This document shows, piece by piece, positions 40,326-49,138 of a stretch of DNA of 51,163 nucleotides. The notes under the pieces are model-generated. The model was not told the origin of the DNA. It worked only from the letters and a program-made list of their open reading frames with translations, and made no database searches. The stretch lies in the NCBI GenBank assembly GCA_052035955.1, contig JBPOHD010000055.1, forward strand, positions 1-51,163, written 5' to 3'. Within the stretch, counting starts at the first letter, position 1. The number at the start of each line of letters is the position of its first letter. This stretch comes from JAEUNJ01 sp052035955. GTDB taxonomy: Bacteria > Pseudomonadota > Gammaproteobacteria > Burkholderiales > Rhodocyclaceae. The position numbers and the translations under genes were made by a program.

Positions 40326-40717
40326 ACCAACCCACCACCGTCACCGCCTACGATCTTGCCGGCGGCGCGGCAGGCCTGCGGCGCCTCGTCCATCGCTTCT
40401 ACGAGCTGATGGACACCCTGCCCGAGACCTATGCCATCCGCAAGCTGCATCCGGCCGACCTGTCCGGCTCGGAGGAAAAGCTGTTCATGTACCTGTCGGG
40501 GTATCTGGGCGGCCCCCAGCTCTACATGGAAAAATTCGGCCATCCGCGGCTGCGCGCGCGCCACCTGCCCTTCCCCATCGGCGAGAACGAGCGCGACCAG
40601 TGGATGCTGTGCATGCGCCAGGCCATGGCCGAGAACCTGCCCGACGAGCGCCTGCGGGCCGGACTGGAGAAGGCCCTGGCCGACCTGGCCGACCACATGC
40701 GCAACCGGGCCGGCTGA
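40322..40717 (+). CDS. Truncated hemoglobin, group II
   Basis: A 131-residue small globin with the 2-on-2 fold. It has VHRFYELMDTLPETYAIRKLH, the group-II-type LFMYLSGYLGGPQLYMEKFG and the proximal-His region HPRLRARHLPFPIGENERDQWM. The C-terminus with MRQAM..LADHMRN completes helices G and H. Group II globins bind O2, NO or sulfide and often serve detoxification. The start codon overlaps the envZ stop (ATGA), so its expression is coupled to the kinase, which is unusual. Confidence 0.93.
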   Translation: MNQPTTVTAYDLAGGAAGLRRLVHRFYELMDTLPETYAIRKLHPADLSGSEEKLFMYLSGYLGGPQLYMEKFGHPRLRARHLPFPIGENERDQWMLCMRQAMAENLPDERLRAGLEKALADLADHMRNRAG

Positions 40718-40784
40718 CGGGCGGGAACTTCCACCGGCCGGTCCGGGTCGACCGGGAAGCTTCAATCCTGAAGGAGGTGGCAGC

Positions 40785-41369
40785 ATGGCGCGCGACCGCA
40801 CTTTCCCGGCCCCGGCCTCCCGTGCCGGTCCAGCCCGCATCCTCACGCTGCCGTTCCTGGTCCTCATGGCCGGCCTGGTCGCCTGGTTTCCCGCCGCGGC
40901 CCAGACGCCGCCCAGGCTTGCCGCCTCGAAATACTTCCCGGAACGCACCGAGTTCGCCCTCCTGCAGGGTCCCCTGGTCCGCGACGGCAAGCCCTGGTCC
41001 CTGGCCGACCAGAAGGGCAAGTTCGTCGCCATCGTCCTCTGGTCCGTGGATTGCAGGTACTGCTACGAGGAACTGCCCGACCTCCATGCCTTCTGGGCCA
41101 GGCACAAGGCCAAGGGATTCGAGCTCGTCGGCCTGAGCGTGGACGACAGCGCGGAGGAAGTCCGCGAGTACCTGGTCCGTTACCGGAAGCTCGGCTTCCC
41201 CGTCCTCTGGCGGATGCAGGACGGGGTGCGCGACGGTTTTGCCAGAGCCGTGGGCACCCCGACGCTCTACATCGTGGACCGCCAGGGAGAGATCGTCTTC
41301 AAGCGCTTCGGGCAATTGCGCGAGGAACACTACGCATGGATCGCCGAACAGCTGGAGCGGCCCCGGTGA
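40785..41369 (+). CDS. TlpA-like periplasmic thioredoxin-fold protein
   Basis: A 194-residue exported redoxin. A basic N-terminus and hydrophobic segment (about 18-38, ILTLPFLVLMAGLVAWFPAA) form a signal or anchor. The AhpC/TSA-redoxin fold has WSVDCRYCYEELPDLHAFWA with the CRYC active site near 95, GLSVDDSAEEVREYL, and the cis-Pro segment GTPTLYIVDRQGEIV. It would reduce or oxidise periplasmic thiols, as in cytochrome c maturation. Start ATG 40785 behind AAGGAGGTGGCAGC. It is 67 bases after the globin gene and its stop overlaps the next gene (GTGA). Confidence 0.88.
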   Translation: MARDRTFPAPASRAGPARILTLPFLVLMAGLVAWFPAAAQTPPRLAASKYFPERTEFALLQGPLVRDGKPWSLADQKGKFVAIVLWSVDCRYCYEELPDLHAFWARHKAKGFELVGLSVDDSAEEVREYLVRYRKLGFPVLWRMQDGVRDGFARAVGTPTLYIVDRQGEIVFKRFGQLREEHYAWIAEQLERPR

Positions 41370-41812
41370 CGCGCCTCGCCCGCTCCCTGGCACTGTTCGC
41401 GATGCTCGCCCCGCTCGCGGCAAGCGCCGGCGAGACCTTGCGCACCCGGCATTTCGAGTACCGCGTCCTCGGCTTCCGGCTGGTGGACGGCCTGGGCAAC
41501 CATCGCCCGGCGCCCGGGCATCGACTGGCCGTCGTCGAGTTCGAGGCCCGCAACATCGACGACGAGCCGCGGGCCGTGTTCATCGGCACCCTGCGGGCGG
41601 AACACGCCGGGGGCGAATCCCGGTTCGACGATCCGGTGGCCGTGCCCGGCGTCGCGGACAAGCTGTTCTCGGAGCTGCCGGTGGGTACCGCCGAGACCAT
41701 GCGTTTCGCCTACGAGGTCCCGGCGGGCCTGACCGACGGCAAGCGCTGGTCCTGGGAGCCGGCCCGCGCCGGTGGACGGAGAATGGCGCTCGACCCGTCG
41801 GCGCCCCGCTGA
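41366..41812 (+). CDS. Small secreted beta-rich protein (DUF4352-like)
   Basis: A 148-residue exported protein: signal MTRLARSLALFAMLAPLAAS, then a beta-sandwich-like domain with FEYRVLGFRLVDGLGNHRPA, RLAVVEFEARNIDDEPRAVF and the LPVGTAETMRFAYEVP segment. This pattern (large-ish substrate domain, conserved NxDxxP region) resembles DUF4352-type domains of surface lipoproteins. The GTG start at 41366 overlaps the TGA of the TlpA-like gene. Function unknown. Confidence 0.7.
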   Translation: MTRLARSLALFAMLAPLAASAGETLRTRHFEYRVLGFRLVDGLGNHRPAPGHRLAVVEFEARNIDDEPRAVFIGTLRAEHAGGESRFDDPVAVPGVADKLFSELPVGTAETMRFAYEVPAGLTDGKRWSWEPARAGGRRMALDPSAPR

Positions 41813-41818
41813 GCGGCC

Positions 41819-42937
41819 TCAGGCCGCCAGGTCTATGCTGGCCTGGCGCCGCCGCAGGGCCTTGGCGTGGCGGTGCCGGGCCATCAGGCGCGGATCGGTG
41901 ACCACCTTGCCGATGGTTTCGCCGACCACCATCACCACGCCGAGCAGGGGCAGCACCAGCATCAGCCCCGAGATGCCGGCCACCGCGCCCCCCGCGAAGA
42001 TCATCAGCACCGTCACCAGGGGGTGCATGTGCAGGCTCTTGCCGATGGTCAGCGGCATGTAGAGGAAGTCGTCGAGCAGGCGGACCAGGATGAACAGGCC
42101 GACGGACCAGTAGGCCATGGTCGGCTGGTCCGGGAAGTCGGTGGCCGCCACCAGCACCACGAGGAGGCCGCCGAGGATGGAGCCGACGTAGGGAATCCAG
42201 GCCAGCACCGCGCAGACGAGGCCCAGGGCCAGGGGCCCCGGGATGCCGAGCAGCCACAGCCCGGCGGCCAGGGTGACGGTATCGAGGACGGTCAGCTTGA
42301 TCAGCCCCTGGAAATAGGCGCGGGAGGTCAGGTCCACCTCGTGCAGCAGGTAGAGGGTCTTCTCGAAGAACGCGTTGGGCACGGCATGCCCGAGGAAACG
42401 CTTGAAGCGGCGCCCGTCGCGCAGGAAGAAAAAGGCCAGAAAGGGCGCCAGCAGCAGCGACGGAGTCCACGCCATGATGCCCATCGCGATGGGTTCCAGG
42501 TGCTCGTTGAGCCCTCCCATGGAATGATTGAGCTTGCCCATGGCCGTCTCGGCGAACCGCGCATTGGCCAGCATGCTCCAGCGGGCCTCCATGCCCCAAA
42601 GGGAGCGCTCGAGCAGCTTGAGCCCCCCCTGCAGGTAGCGTTCCACGCCCGCCTGCCAATCGACGGCCTGGGCGGCGACCCAGGGAACCATCAAGGCGCC
42701 GCAGGCACCGAGCAGGACCAGGAAGGCCAGGGTGACCCAGGCGGCGGCCCCATCCCGCGACAGGCCGCGGTAAACGAGGTACTGGACCGGCGGATAGAGG
42801 AAGTAGTAAAGGATCAGGGCCAGCAGGAATGGCACCACCAGCCAGAGGATCTTCTGCAGCACCAGCAGCAGCACGCAGGTGGCCGCGATGATGCCGGTCC
42901 AGACGACGGGGCCGGAACCGTTGCGGAAGGTCGTCAC
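41819..42937 (-). CDS. AI-2E/PerM family membrane transporter
   Basis: A 372-residue membrane protein with eight hydrophobic segments in the PerM/AI-2E arrangement. The C-terminal half has the family block GIPGPLALGLVCAVLAWIPYVGSILGG and PLLGVVMVVGETIGKVVTDPRL. It starts at GTG 42937. The family includes autoinducer-2 exporters and Na+(Li+)/H+ antiporters, so the substrate cannot be stated. It is the last gene of the ispD-ispF-thpR-CNBD run, 13 bases after its neighbour. Confidence 0.88.
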   Translation of the reverse strand: MTTFRNGSGPVVWTGIIAATCVLLLVLQKILWLVVPFLLALILYYFLYPPVQYLVYRGLSRDGAAAWVTLAFLVLLGACGALMVPWVAAQAVDWQAGVERYLQGGLKLLERSLWGMEARWSMLANARFAETAMGKLNHSMGGLNEHLEPIAMGIMAWTPSLLLAPFLAFFFLRDGRRFKRFLGHAVPNAFFEKTLYLLHEVDLTSRAYFQGLIKLTVLDTVTLAAGLWLLGIPGPLALGLVCAVLAWIPYVGSILGGLLVVLVAATDFPDQPTMAYWSVGLFILVRLLDDFLYMPLTIGKSLHMHPLVTVLMIFAGGAVAGISGLMLVLPLLGVVMVVGETIGKVVTDPRLMARHRHAKALRRRQASIDLAA

Positions 42938-42950
42938 GTCCGCTGCCGCC

Positions 42951-43427
42951 TCAGAGGTGCTGGTCCTGGCGCGTGCCCAGCGTCGCCTCGCGCAGGCGGA
43001 TGCCGATGTGGCGGGCCAGTTGCAGCGATATCTTGGAGGCGATCAGGGCGTGGGTCTCCAGGAGTCCCAGGAAGTCGGCGCGGAAAAAGACGGCCAGCCG
43101 GCAGGCGGTGGCGGCGCGGGCCTGGGCGACCCGCGGCGCATTGTCCAGCAGCGCCAGGTCGCCGAAGAAGGTGCCGGTGCCCAGTTCCGCGATGCGCCCG
43201 TCCACCGGGCGACCCTGGCGGCAGATCAGGACCGAGCCCTCCAGGACGATGTAGATCGCCTGCCCTTCCTCTCCCTCGTCGAATATGACTTCATCCTTGA
43301 GGTAGGCGCGCTCGTGGAGCAGGCCGTCCACGATCTGCAGGTCCCGCGGGGTCAGATTGACGAACAGGGACAGGGCGCGCAGGCGCTCCAGGCGGGGCGA
43401 GACGGGTTTGGGACTGAACAGGGCCAA
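42951..43427 (-). CDS. Cyclic-nucleotide-binding domain protein
   Basis: A 158-residue soluble protein carrying a CNBD of the CRP/PKA-regulatory type (LRALSLFVNLTPRDLQIVDG, DEVIFDEGEEGQAIYIVLEG, then FFGDLALLDNAPRVAQARA with the phosphate-binding FGDLALL). No DNA-binding domain follows. A TTG start at 43427 (MALFSPKPVSPRL) is chosen because it follows GGAGAATCCCC; longer frames have no ribosome site. It might be a regulatory module for the neighbouring PerM protein. The ligand could be a cyclic nucleotide or another molecule. Confidence 0.82.
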   Translation of the reverse strand: MALFSPKPVSPRLERLRALSLFVNLTPRDLQIVDGLLHERAYLKDEVIFDEGEEGQAIYIVLEGSVLICRQGRPVDGRIAELGTGTFFGDLALLDNAPRVAQARAATACRLAVFFRADFLGLLETHALIASKISLQLARHIGIRLREATLGTRQDQHL

Positions 43428-43453
43428 GGGGATTCTCCGGGGACCGGGCGATT

Positions 43454-43990
43454 CTAAGGCATGCCGGGTGCCACGCCGCCGGCCAGGGGCCAGCGACCGA
43501 GAATTTCGTAACGGGATCCGGCATCGGAAAGCCGGGAACGGACCAGGACGAATTCCTCCGCCGACCAGCCGATGGGTTCCTCCAGGTGCGGCAGGCCTTC
43601 GCAGAGGCAGTTGCGCAGCAGGGTCAGGTGGGCCGCGAAAGGCCGCCGCTCGACCGGGAAGCCGGCTGCCCGCAGGCGCCCGGCCAGACCGTCGGCCAGG
43701 ATGGAGAGGGCCGCCGGAGTGTCCCCGCAGCCGGCCCAGAGGATGCGGTTGTGGCGCCACCAGCCCAGGCGATCCAGGATCAGGGCGAAGCGTTCCCCTT
43801 CCACCGCGCCGGCCACGGAAAGGAGGTCCGGCAGGCGATCGTCGGCAATCTCGCCGACGAAGGCCAGGGTCAGGTGCAGGGTCTCGGTCTTCATCGCCCG
43901 GCCGCCGCATTCCCTGGCCGCCGCGGCGGCAAGGCCGCTCAGCGCCCGCGCGGCCTGGGCCGGGGGCCAGAGGGCGAAGAACACCCTCAC
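43454..43990 (-). CDS. thpR: RNA 2',3'-cyclic 3'-phosphodiesterase ThpR
   Basis: A 178-residue 2H phosphoesterase. The two catalytic HxTx motifs are HLTLAFVGE (near 39) and HLTLLRN (near 121), each within the expected ~80-residue separation. It starts with GTG at 43990 (MRVFFALWPP, the typical N-terminus), 12 bases after the ispF stop. ThpR opens 2',3'-cyclic phosphate ends of RNA. Confidence 0.93.
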   Translation of the reverse strand: MRVFFALWPPAQAARALSGLAAAAARECGGRAMKTETLHLTLAFVGEIADDRLPDLLSVAGAVEGERFALILDRLGWWRHNRILWAGCGDTPAALSILADGLAGRLRAAGFPVERRPFAAHLTLLRNCLCEGLPHLEEPIGWSAEEFVLVRSRLSDAGSRYEILGRWPLAGGVAPGMP

Positions 43991-44002
43991 GGCAGGGGCT
44001 CG

Positions 44003-44488
44003 TCAGGCCGGGACCAGCAGGGCCACGGCCTCGGCGGCAATGCCCTCGCCGCGGCCCGTGAAACCCAGCCGTTCGGTGGTCTTGCCCTTGATGTTGACCC
44101 GGTCCGGGGGAATCCCGAGGTCGGCCGCAACCTTGGCCTGCATCGCCGCCACGTGGGGCGCGATGCGCGGCGCCTGGGCAATGACCGTCGCATCCACGTT
44201 GCCGACCGCCCAGCCCGCCTCGCCGACCCTCCGCACCGCCCGCCGCAGCAGGTCCCGGCTGTCGGCGTCCTTCCAGGCCGGCTCGTTGTCGGGGAAGAGC
44301 CGCCCGATGTCGCCGCAGCCCGCCGCACCGAGGATGGCATCGGTAATGGCGTGCAGCAGCACATCGGCATCCGAATGCCCGGCCAGGCCGAGGGGATGGG
44401 GGATCTCGACGCCGCCCAGGATCAGCCGGCGGCCGGGCACGAGGGCATGGACGTCGTAGCCCTGCCCGATGCGGAACGGAAGGTTCAT
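44003..44488 (-). CDS. ispF: 2-C-methyl-D-erythritol 2,4-cyclodiphosphate synthase
   Basis: A 161-residue MEP-pathway enzyme with RIGQGYDVHALVPGRRLILG (metal-binding Asp and His near 12-14), LAGHSDADVLLHAITDAILG, IGRLFPDNEP and the C-terminal KTTERLGFTGRGEGIAAEAV. It cyclises the product of IspD/IspE steps for isoprenoid synthesis. Start ATG 44488 overlaps the ispD stop by 4 bases (ATGA). Confidence 0.97.
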   Translation of the reverse strand: MNLPFRIGQGYDVHALVPGRRLILGGVEIPHPLGLAGHSDADVLLHAITDAILGAAGCGDIGRLFPDNEPAWKDADSRDLLRRAVRRVGEAGWAVGNVDATVIAQAPRIAPHVAAMQAKVAADLGIPPDRVNIKGKTTERLGFTGRGEGIAAEAVALLVPA

Positions 44489-45180
44489 GTCCGGCTCTCC
44501 CGGTCTTTCAGGATCAGCTCCGCCAGCGCCAGGTCGCGCGGGAATGTGACCTTGAAGTTGGTGGCATCGGCGGCAACGAGGCGCGGCGACAGGCCCAGGG
44601 CTTCCACCGCGCCGGCCTCGTCGGTGACCTCGGGATGGACGGCCAATGCCCGCCGCAACAGGCCGTAGCGGAACATCTGCGGCGTCTGCGCCTGCCACAT
44701 GTGCTCGCGCGGGACGGTGGCGGCCACGCGCTCCTCGGGGCCGTCGCCGCGCTTGAGCGTATCGGCCACCGGCAGGGCCAGCAGTCCGCCCACCGGGTCG
44801 TCGGCGAGGGCGGCGATCAGGGATTCCACGTGGGCCACGGCGAGGCAGGCCCGCGCCGCATCGTGCACCATAACCCAGTCGTCATCGACGACGGCACCGC
44901 CCATGGCCGCCAGCCCGTTGGCGACGCTGGCCGCGCGCGTGGCCCCGCCGCAGCGCAGGACGTGGATGCGGCCGGTGAGCCCGCCCCAGTCCTGGCGGTC
45001 CCAGTCGCGGTCGTCGGGCGAGAGCACGACGAAAACCTTCTCCACGGCCGGGACGGCGACCAGGGTGGCCAGCGCATGGTGGATCAGGGGCCTGCCCGCC
45101 AGCTGCAGGTATTGCTTGGGAAGGGGGGCGCCCATGCGGGCGCCGCCGCCGGCGGCGGGGACGAGGGCGAAGCAGGCCAT
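44485..45180 (-). CDS. ispD: 2-C-methyl-D-erythritol 4-phosphate cytidylyltransferase
   Basis: A 231-residue MEP-pathway enzyme. It has the nucleotide-binding N-terminus LVPAAGGGARMGAPLPKQYL with the Lys and Gly-rich loop, VMVHDAARACLA near 104, LPVADTLKRGD and the C-terminal TDEAGAVEALG with the acidic residues of the family. I take ATG 45180 as the start; the in-frame ATG 36 bases upstream adds no conserved residues. It couples CTP to MEP. It is cotranscribed with ispF and divergent from the DUF4010 gene. Confidence 0.96.
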   Translation of the reverse strand: MACFALVPAAGGGARMGAPLPKQYLQLAGRPLIHHALATLVAVPAVEKVFVVLSPDDRDWDRQDWGGLTGRIHVLRCGGATRAASVANGLAAMGGAVVDDDWVMVHDAARACLAVAHVESLIAALADDPVGGLLALPVADTLKRGDGPEERVAATVPREHMWQAQTPQMFRYGLLRRALAVHPEVTDEAGAVEALGLSPRLVAADATNFKVTFPRDLALAELILKDRESRT

Positions 45181-45251
45181 CGCCGGATTGTAAGGACTAG
45201 AATGGGATCGGAACAAATCACCATGGAAATACCGGTGAAGCGGGAGGCGGC

Positions 45252-46517
45252 TTGAACTTTTCCGGATGGGATCTTCCCGATGGGGTCATGGCCTTCGCCA
45301 CCGCCCTGGCGGCGGGATTGCTGATCGGCCTGGAGCGGGAACGCAAGGCCGACGCCAAGGCCGGCCTGCGCACCTTCGCCCTCGTCGCCGTCCTCGGCAC
45401 CCTGTCCGCCCTGCTCGCCCAGGAGACGGCGAGCGGCTGGGTCATCGCGGCCGGCCTGCTGGTCGTCGGGGCCATGATGATCGTCTCCCATGCCGTCGAC
45501 CCCCAGGACGACGGCGACCCGGGCACGACGACGATGGCCGCCCTGATGGTGGCCTACTGCCTCGGCGCCGCCATCTGGTTCGGCCACGGCATCTTGGCCG
45601 TCATGCTGGCCATCGCCACCACCGTCCTGCTCTACTTCAAGGCCCAGCTCCAGGGCATCAGCAAGAACCTCACCCACCGGGACCTGATCTCCATCCTGCA
45701 GTTCGCGGTCCTCTCCTTCATCGTCCTGCCCATCCTCCCGGACCGGGACTTCGGCCCCTACGCCGCCTTCAATCCGCACCAGATCTGGTGGATGGTGGTG
45801 CTGATCTCCGGGGTCTCCCTGGCCGGGTACGCGGCCCTGCGCTTCGTCGGCGCCCGCCACGGGGCGGCGGTCATCGGCTTCTTCGGCGGCCTCGTATCGT
45901 CCACCGCCACGACCATGGTGTTCGCCCGCAACGCCCGGGCCGACCACGAACTGACGCGGACCGCGGCGGTGGTCATCCTCCTCGCCAACCTCATGGTCAT
46001 GATCCGGCTTTGCGTCGTCTCCGCCGTCGTGGCCCCGTCCCTGCTGGCACCGCTGGCCATCGTGTTCGGCGGCGGCCTGCTGGCGGGCCTGGCCGTGGCA
46101 GCCTGGGGCTGGCGGGGCATCGGCGGCGGCGGCGAGTTGCCCATGCCGGAAGTCACGAACCCGACCGAGATCCGCACCGCGGTCACCTTCGGGCTCATCT
46201 ATGCCCTCGTCCTGTTCCTCGCCGCCTGGCTGCAGGACATCGCGGGCAACAGCGGCCTCTACCTGGTGTCCCTGGCCTCCGGCCTCACGGACGTGGACGC
46301 CATCACCCTGTCCAGCCTGCGCCTGTTCGGCATGGAGAAGCTGTCCGGAGGGGAGGCGGTCGTTTCCATCGTCCTTGCCGCCCTGGCCAACCTGTGCTTC
46401 AAGAGCGGCCTGGTGGTCGCCATCGGCGGCGGCCCCCTGGCCCGCCGGACCCTGCCCGGACTGGCCGCCATCGCCGTCGGCATGGGCATCGGGGTCCTGA
46501 TCGCCGGCATCGCCTGA
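45252..46517 (+). CDS. MgtC/SapB plus DUF4010 membrane protein
   Basis: A 421-residue membrane protein. The N-terminal third is an MgtC-like domain (GLLIGLERERKADAKAGLRT, with GLRTFALVAVLGTL); the rest is a DUF4010 domain of eight or more helices with GFFGGLVSSTATTMVFARN and LASGLTDVDAITLSS. Families of this type are linked to magnesium or acid stress, but the transport role is not proven. The TTG start at 45252 follows GGAGGCGGC; no ATG is better placed. It is 42 bp upstream of the amr cluster on the same strand. Confidence 0.86.
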   Translation: MNFSGWDLPDGVMAFATALAAGLLIGLERERKADAKAGLRTFALVAVLGTLSALLAQETASGWVIAAGLLVVGAMMIVSHAVDPQDDGDPGTTTMAALMVAYCLGAAIWFGHGILAVMLAIATTVLLYFKAQLQGISKNLTHRDLISILQFAVLSFIVLPILPDRDFGPYAAFNPHQIWWMVVLISGVSLAGYAALRFVGARHGAAVIGFFGGLVSSTATTMVFARNARADHELTRTAAVVILLANLMVMIRLCVVSAVVAPSLLAPLAIVFGGGLLAGLAVAAWGWRGIGGGGELPMPEVTNPTEIRTAVTFGLIYALVLFLAAWLQDIAGNSGLYLVSLASGLTDVDAITLSSLRLFGMEKLSGGEAVVSIVLAALANLCFKSGLVVAIGGGPLARRTLPGLAAIAVGMGIGVLIAGIA

Positions 46518-46559
46518 CGGCCCGGGCACCGGCCCCATGACCAGCGAAAGGAGATCGCC

Positions 46560-47369
46560 ATGAACGCAAGCATCCGTCCCGCCGCGGTGGCCGGCATGTT
46601 CTATCCCGGCCGGGCGGAGGAACTGGCCGCCGATGTCGCGGCGATGCTGGCCGCCGTCGTCCCGTCCGACGCCCCGGCAAGCCCCAAGGCCCTGATCGTC
46701 CCCCATGCCGGCTACATCTATTCCGGTCCGGTGGCGGCCAGCGCCTACGCCCTGCTGGCGCCCTTGCGCGGCAAGGTGCGGCGGGTGGTACTGCTCGGAC
46801 CGACGCATCGGGTCGCCCTGCGGGGCATCGCCGTTCCGTCCGTCGATGCCTTCGCGACGCCACTCGGCGTGGTCCGGGTCGACCGCAGCGCCATCGCGAC
46901 CCTCGCCGGCCTGCCCCAGGTCGGCATCAGCGACGAAGCCCACGCCCAGGAGCATTCCCTGGAGGTGCACCTGCCCTTCCTGCAGTCCGTGCTGGGCGAT
47001 TTCATGCTGGTGCCGCTGGCCGTCGGCTACGTCGCGCCGGAAGAGGTTGCCGCGGTCATCGACCGGCTTTGGGGGGGCGACGAGACGCTGGTCGTCGTCA
47101 GTTCGGACCTGTCCCACTACCACGCCTACGAAAAGGCGCGCAAGCTCGACCGGGCCACCGCCGACCGGATCGTGGCCCTGGAGCCCCTGGAAGACCACGA
47201 GCAGGCCTGCGGCGCCACGCCGGTCAACGGGCTGATCGCCGTGGCAAGGCGAAGGGGCCTCTCGCCCACCCTCCTCGACCTGCGCAATTCGGGGGACACG
47301 GCGGGCGACCGTTCCCGGGTCGTCGGCTACTGCTCGGTCGCCTTCACGGAGGATCGCCATGACCGATGA
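46560..47369 (+). CDS. amrB: AmmeMemoRadiSam system protein B (MEMO1 family)
   Basis: A 269-residue MEMO-family protein with the dioxygenase-like fold. It has RPAAVAGMFYPGRAEELAAD at the N-terminus, LIVPHAGYIYSGPVAASAYAL near 44-64 (His metal ligand), LLGPTHRVALRG near 80, EHSLEVHLPFLQ and SSDLSHYHAYE with further His/Cys ligand positions. Human MEMO1 is a copper/iron-binding redox protein; the bacterial role is unknown. It lies in the complete three-gene AmmeMemoRadiSam cluster and overlaps amrA by 11 bases. Confidence 0.94.
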   Translation: MNASIRPAAVAGMFYPGRAEELAADVAAMLAAVVPSDAPASPKALIVPHAGYIYSGPVAASAYALLAPLRGKVRRVVLLGPTHRVALRGIAVPSVDAFATPLGVVRVDRSAIATLAGLPQVGISDEAHAQEHSLEVHLPFLQSVLGDFMLVPLAVGYVAPEEVAAVIDRLWGGDETLVVVSSDLSHYHAYEKARKLDRATADRIVALEPLEDHEQACGATPVNGLIAVARRRGLSPTLLDLRNSGDTAGDRSRVVGYCSVAFTEDRHDR

Positions 47370-47901
47370 ATTGGGCCGGGCCCTGCTGGTCCGGGCGCGC
47401 AATGCCATCGCCGCCGAATTCGGCGTCGCGGGTGGCGCCGAAACGGCGCACCCGCAACTGTCTTCGCCGGGCGCCACCTTCGTCACCCTGACCCAGGACG
47501 GCCAATTGCGGGGCTGCATCGGCTCCCTGGAAGCCTGGCGGACCCTGGACGCGGACGTGCGCGAGAACGCCCGGGCAGCCGCCTTCCGGGACCCGCGCTT
47601 CCCCCCCCTGGGCCGCGGGGAACTGGCACGCACGAGGGTCGAGGTGTCCCTGCTGACGCCCTCGCAGCCCATGGCCTTCGCCGACGAGGACGATGCCCTG
47701 CGCCAGTTGCGGCCCGGCATCGACGGCGTGATCTTCGAGGTGGGGCGCCACCGATCCACCTTCCTGCCCCAGGTCTGGGAAAGCCTGCCGGATCCGCGCG
47801 AATTCCTCGGCCACCTGAAGTACAAGGCCGGCCTGCCGCCCAATTTCTGGTCGCCGGAGGTAAGGCTCTCCCGCTACGAAGTCCGCAAATGGAAGGAGTG
47901 A
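47359..47901 (+). CDS. amrA: AmmeMemoRadiSam system protein A (AMMECR1 domain)
   Basis: A 180-residue AMMECR1-family protein. The conserved block LRGCIGSLEAWRTL is near 55, with PRFPPLGRGELARTRVEVSLL and the C-terminal LGHLKYKAGLPPNFW as expected for the family. The AMMECR1 domain has an unknown biochemical function but is found with MEMO and a radical SAM protein in bacteria and archaea. The first bases of the gene overlap amrB; the ribosome site is GGAGGATCGCC inside it. Stop is 25 bases before amrS. Confidence 0.94.
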   Translation: MTDELGRALLVRARNAIAAEFGVAGGAETAHPQLSSPGATFVTLTQDGQLRGCIGSLEAWRTLDADVRENARAAAFRDPRFPPLGRGELARTRVEVSLLTPSQPMAFADEDDALRQLRPGIDGVIFEVGRHRSTFLPQVWESLPDPREFLGHLKYKAGLPPNFWSPEVRLSRYEVRKWKE

Positions 47902-47926
47902 GTCGGCCGCGACGAAAGGAGGGAAC

Positions 47927-49009
47927 ATGGAAAGCCTGACCGGAACCCCCGCCCGCTGGTGGCACAAGCTCGAGGATGGGCGCATCCAGTGCGACCTCTG
48001 TCCCCGCGACTGCAGGCTGCACGAGGGCCAGCGGGCCGCCTGCTTCGTGCGGGCGATGAAGGACGGGGAGATGATCCTCACCACCTACGGCCGCAGTTCG
48101 GGCTTCTGCATCGACCCGGTGGAGAAGAAGCCCCTCAACCATTTCTTCCCCGGCAGTTCCATCCTCTCCTTCGGCACCGCCGGCTGCAACCTGGCCTGCA
48201 AGTTCTGCCAGAACTGGGACATCTCCAAGTCCCGGGAGATGGACACCCTGATGGACGACGCCACGCCCGAGGCCATCGCCCGCGCCGCGACGCGCCATGG
48301 CGCCAGGAGCGTCGCCTTCACCTACAACGACCCCGTCATCTTCGCCGAATACGCCATGGACACGGCCGACGCCTGCCATGCCGTCGGGATCAGGACCGTC
48401 GCCGTCACGGCCGGCTACATGCATGCCGGCGCTGCCCGGGAGTTCTATGCCCGCATGGATGCCGCCAACGTGGACCTCAAGGCCTTCACCGACGATTTCT
48501 ACGTCAAACTCTGCGGCGCCCGCCTCAAGCCGGTCCTCGACACCCTGGCCTATGTCCGGCACGAGACCGGATGCTGGCTCGAGATCACCACCCTGCTGAT
48601 TCCCGGCCACAACGACTCGGAGGCCGAGATCCGGCAGCTGGCCGACTGGTGCTTCCGGGAACTGGGGGCCGACGTGCCCCTGCACTTCTCCGCCTTCCAC
48701 CCGGACTACAAGCTGCTGGACGCCCCCGGCACGCCACCCGCCACCCTGGCCCGGGCCCGCCGGATCGCCATGGATGCCGGCCTGCGCTACGTCTATACGG
48801 GCAACGTCCACGACCGGGCCGGCGACGCCACCCTCTGCCCCGGTTGCGGCGAGAAGGTGGTCGAGCGGGACTGGTACGAGATCCTCGCCTACCGGCTCGA
48901 CGACACCGGCCACTGCGCCCGTTGCGGCACGGCCATCGCCGGCCGCTTCGAGAGGTTCGGGCGACCCTTCGGCGCCCGGCGCATCCCCGTTCGCCTCCAT
49001 GCCCCCTGA
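47927..49009 (+). CDS. amrS: AmmeMemoRadiSam system radical SAM enzyme
   Basis: A 360-residue radical SAM protein related to pyruvate-formate-lyase activases. The [4Fe-4S] motif CNLACKFCQNWDISKSREMD (CX3CX2C) lies near residue 86. N-terminal Cys residues (CDLCPRDCRLHEGQRAACFV, near 25-44) and a C-terminal pair of CXXC motifs (CPGCGEKVVERDWYE and CARCG) suggest additional metal sites. It starts at ATG 47927 behind GAAAGGAGGGAAC. It is predicted to act with AmrA and AmrB on an unknown substrate. The three genes are in amrB-amrA-amrS order. Confidence 0.96.
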   Translation: MESLTGTPARWWHKLEDGRIQCDLCPRDCRLHEGQRAACFVRAMKDGEMILTTYGRSSGFCIDPVEKKPLNHFFPGSSILSFGTAGCNLACKFCQNWDISKSREMDTLMDDATPEAIARAATRHGARSVAFTYNDPVIFAEYAMDTADACHAVGIRTVAVTAGYMHAGAAREFYARMDAANVDLKAFTDDFYVKLCGARLKPVLDTLAYVRHETGCWLEITTLLIPGHNDSEAEIRQLADWCFRELGADVPLHFSAFHPDYKLLDAPGTPPATLARARRIAMDAGLRYVYTGNVHDRAGDATLCPGCGEKVVERDWYEILAYRLDDTGHCARCGTAIAGRFERFGRPFGARRIPVRLHAP

Positions 49010-49138
49010 TGGCATCCTTATGACGCCATCAGTCCGCTCGATTTGCCCGGAAGGCGCAGGACGAGCACATAATCCCGGGCCGGCCGGTCGGCCGATATTC
49101 GAAGAACAGCACTGGCGACACGCCGGGAGGGGAAACGC

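Noticed and set aside
42951..43910. A longer CNBD protein starting at 43910
   Set aside because: The added N-terminal sequence overlaps the thpR gene in another frame. The TTG at 43427 has a good ribosome site and the CNBD begins soon after it.
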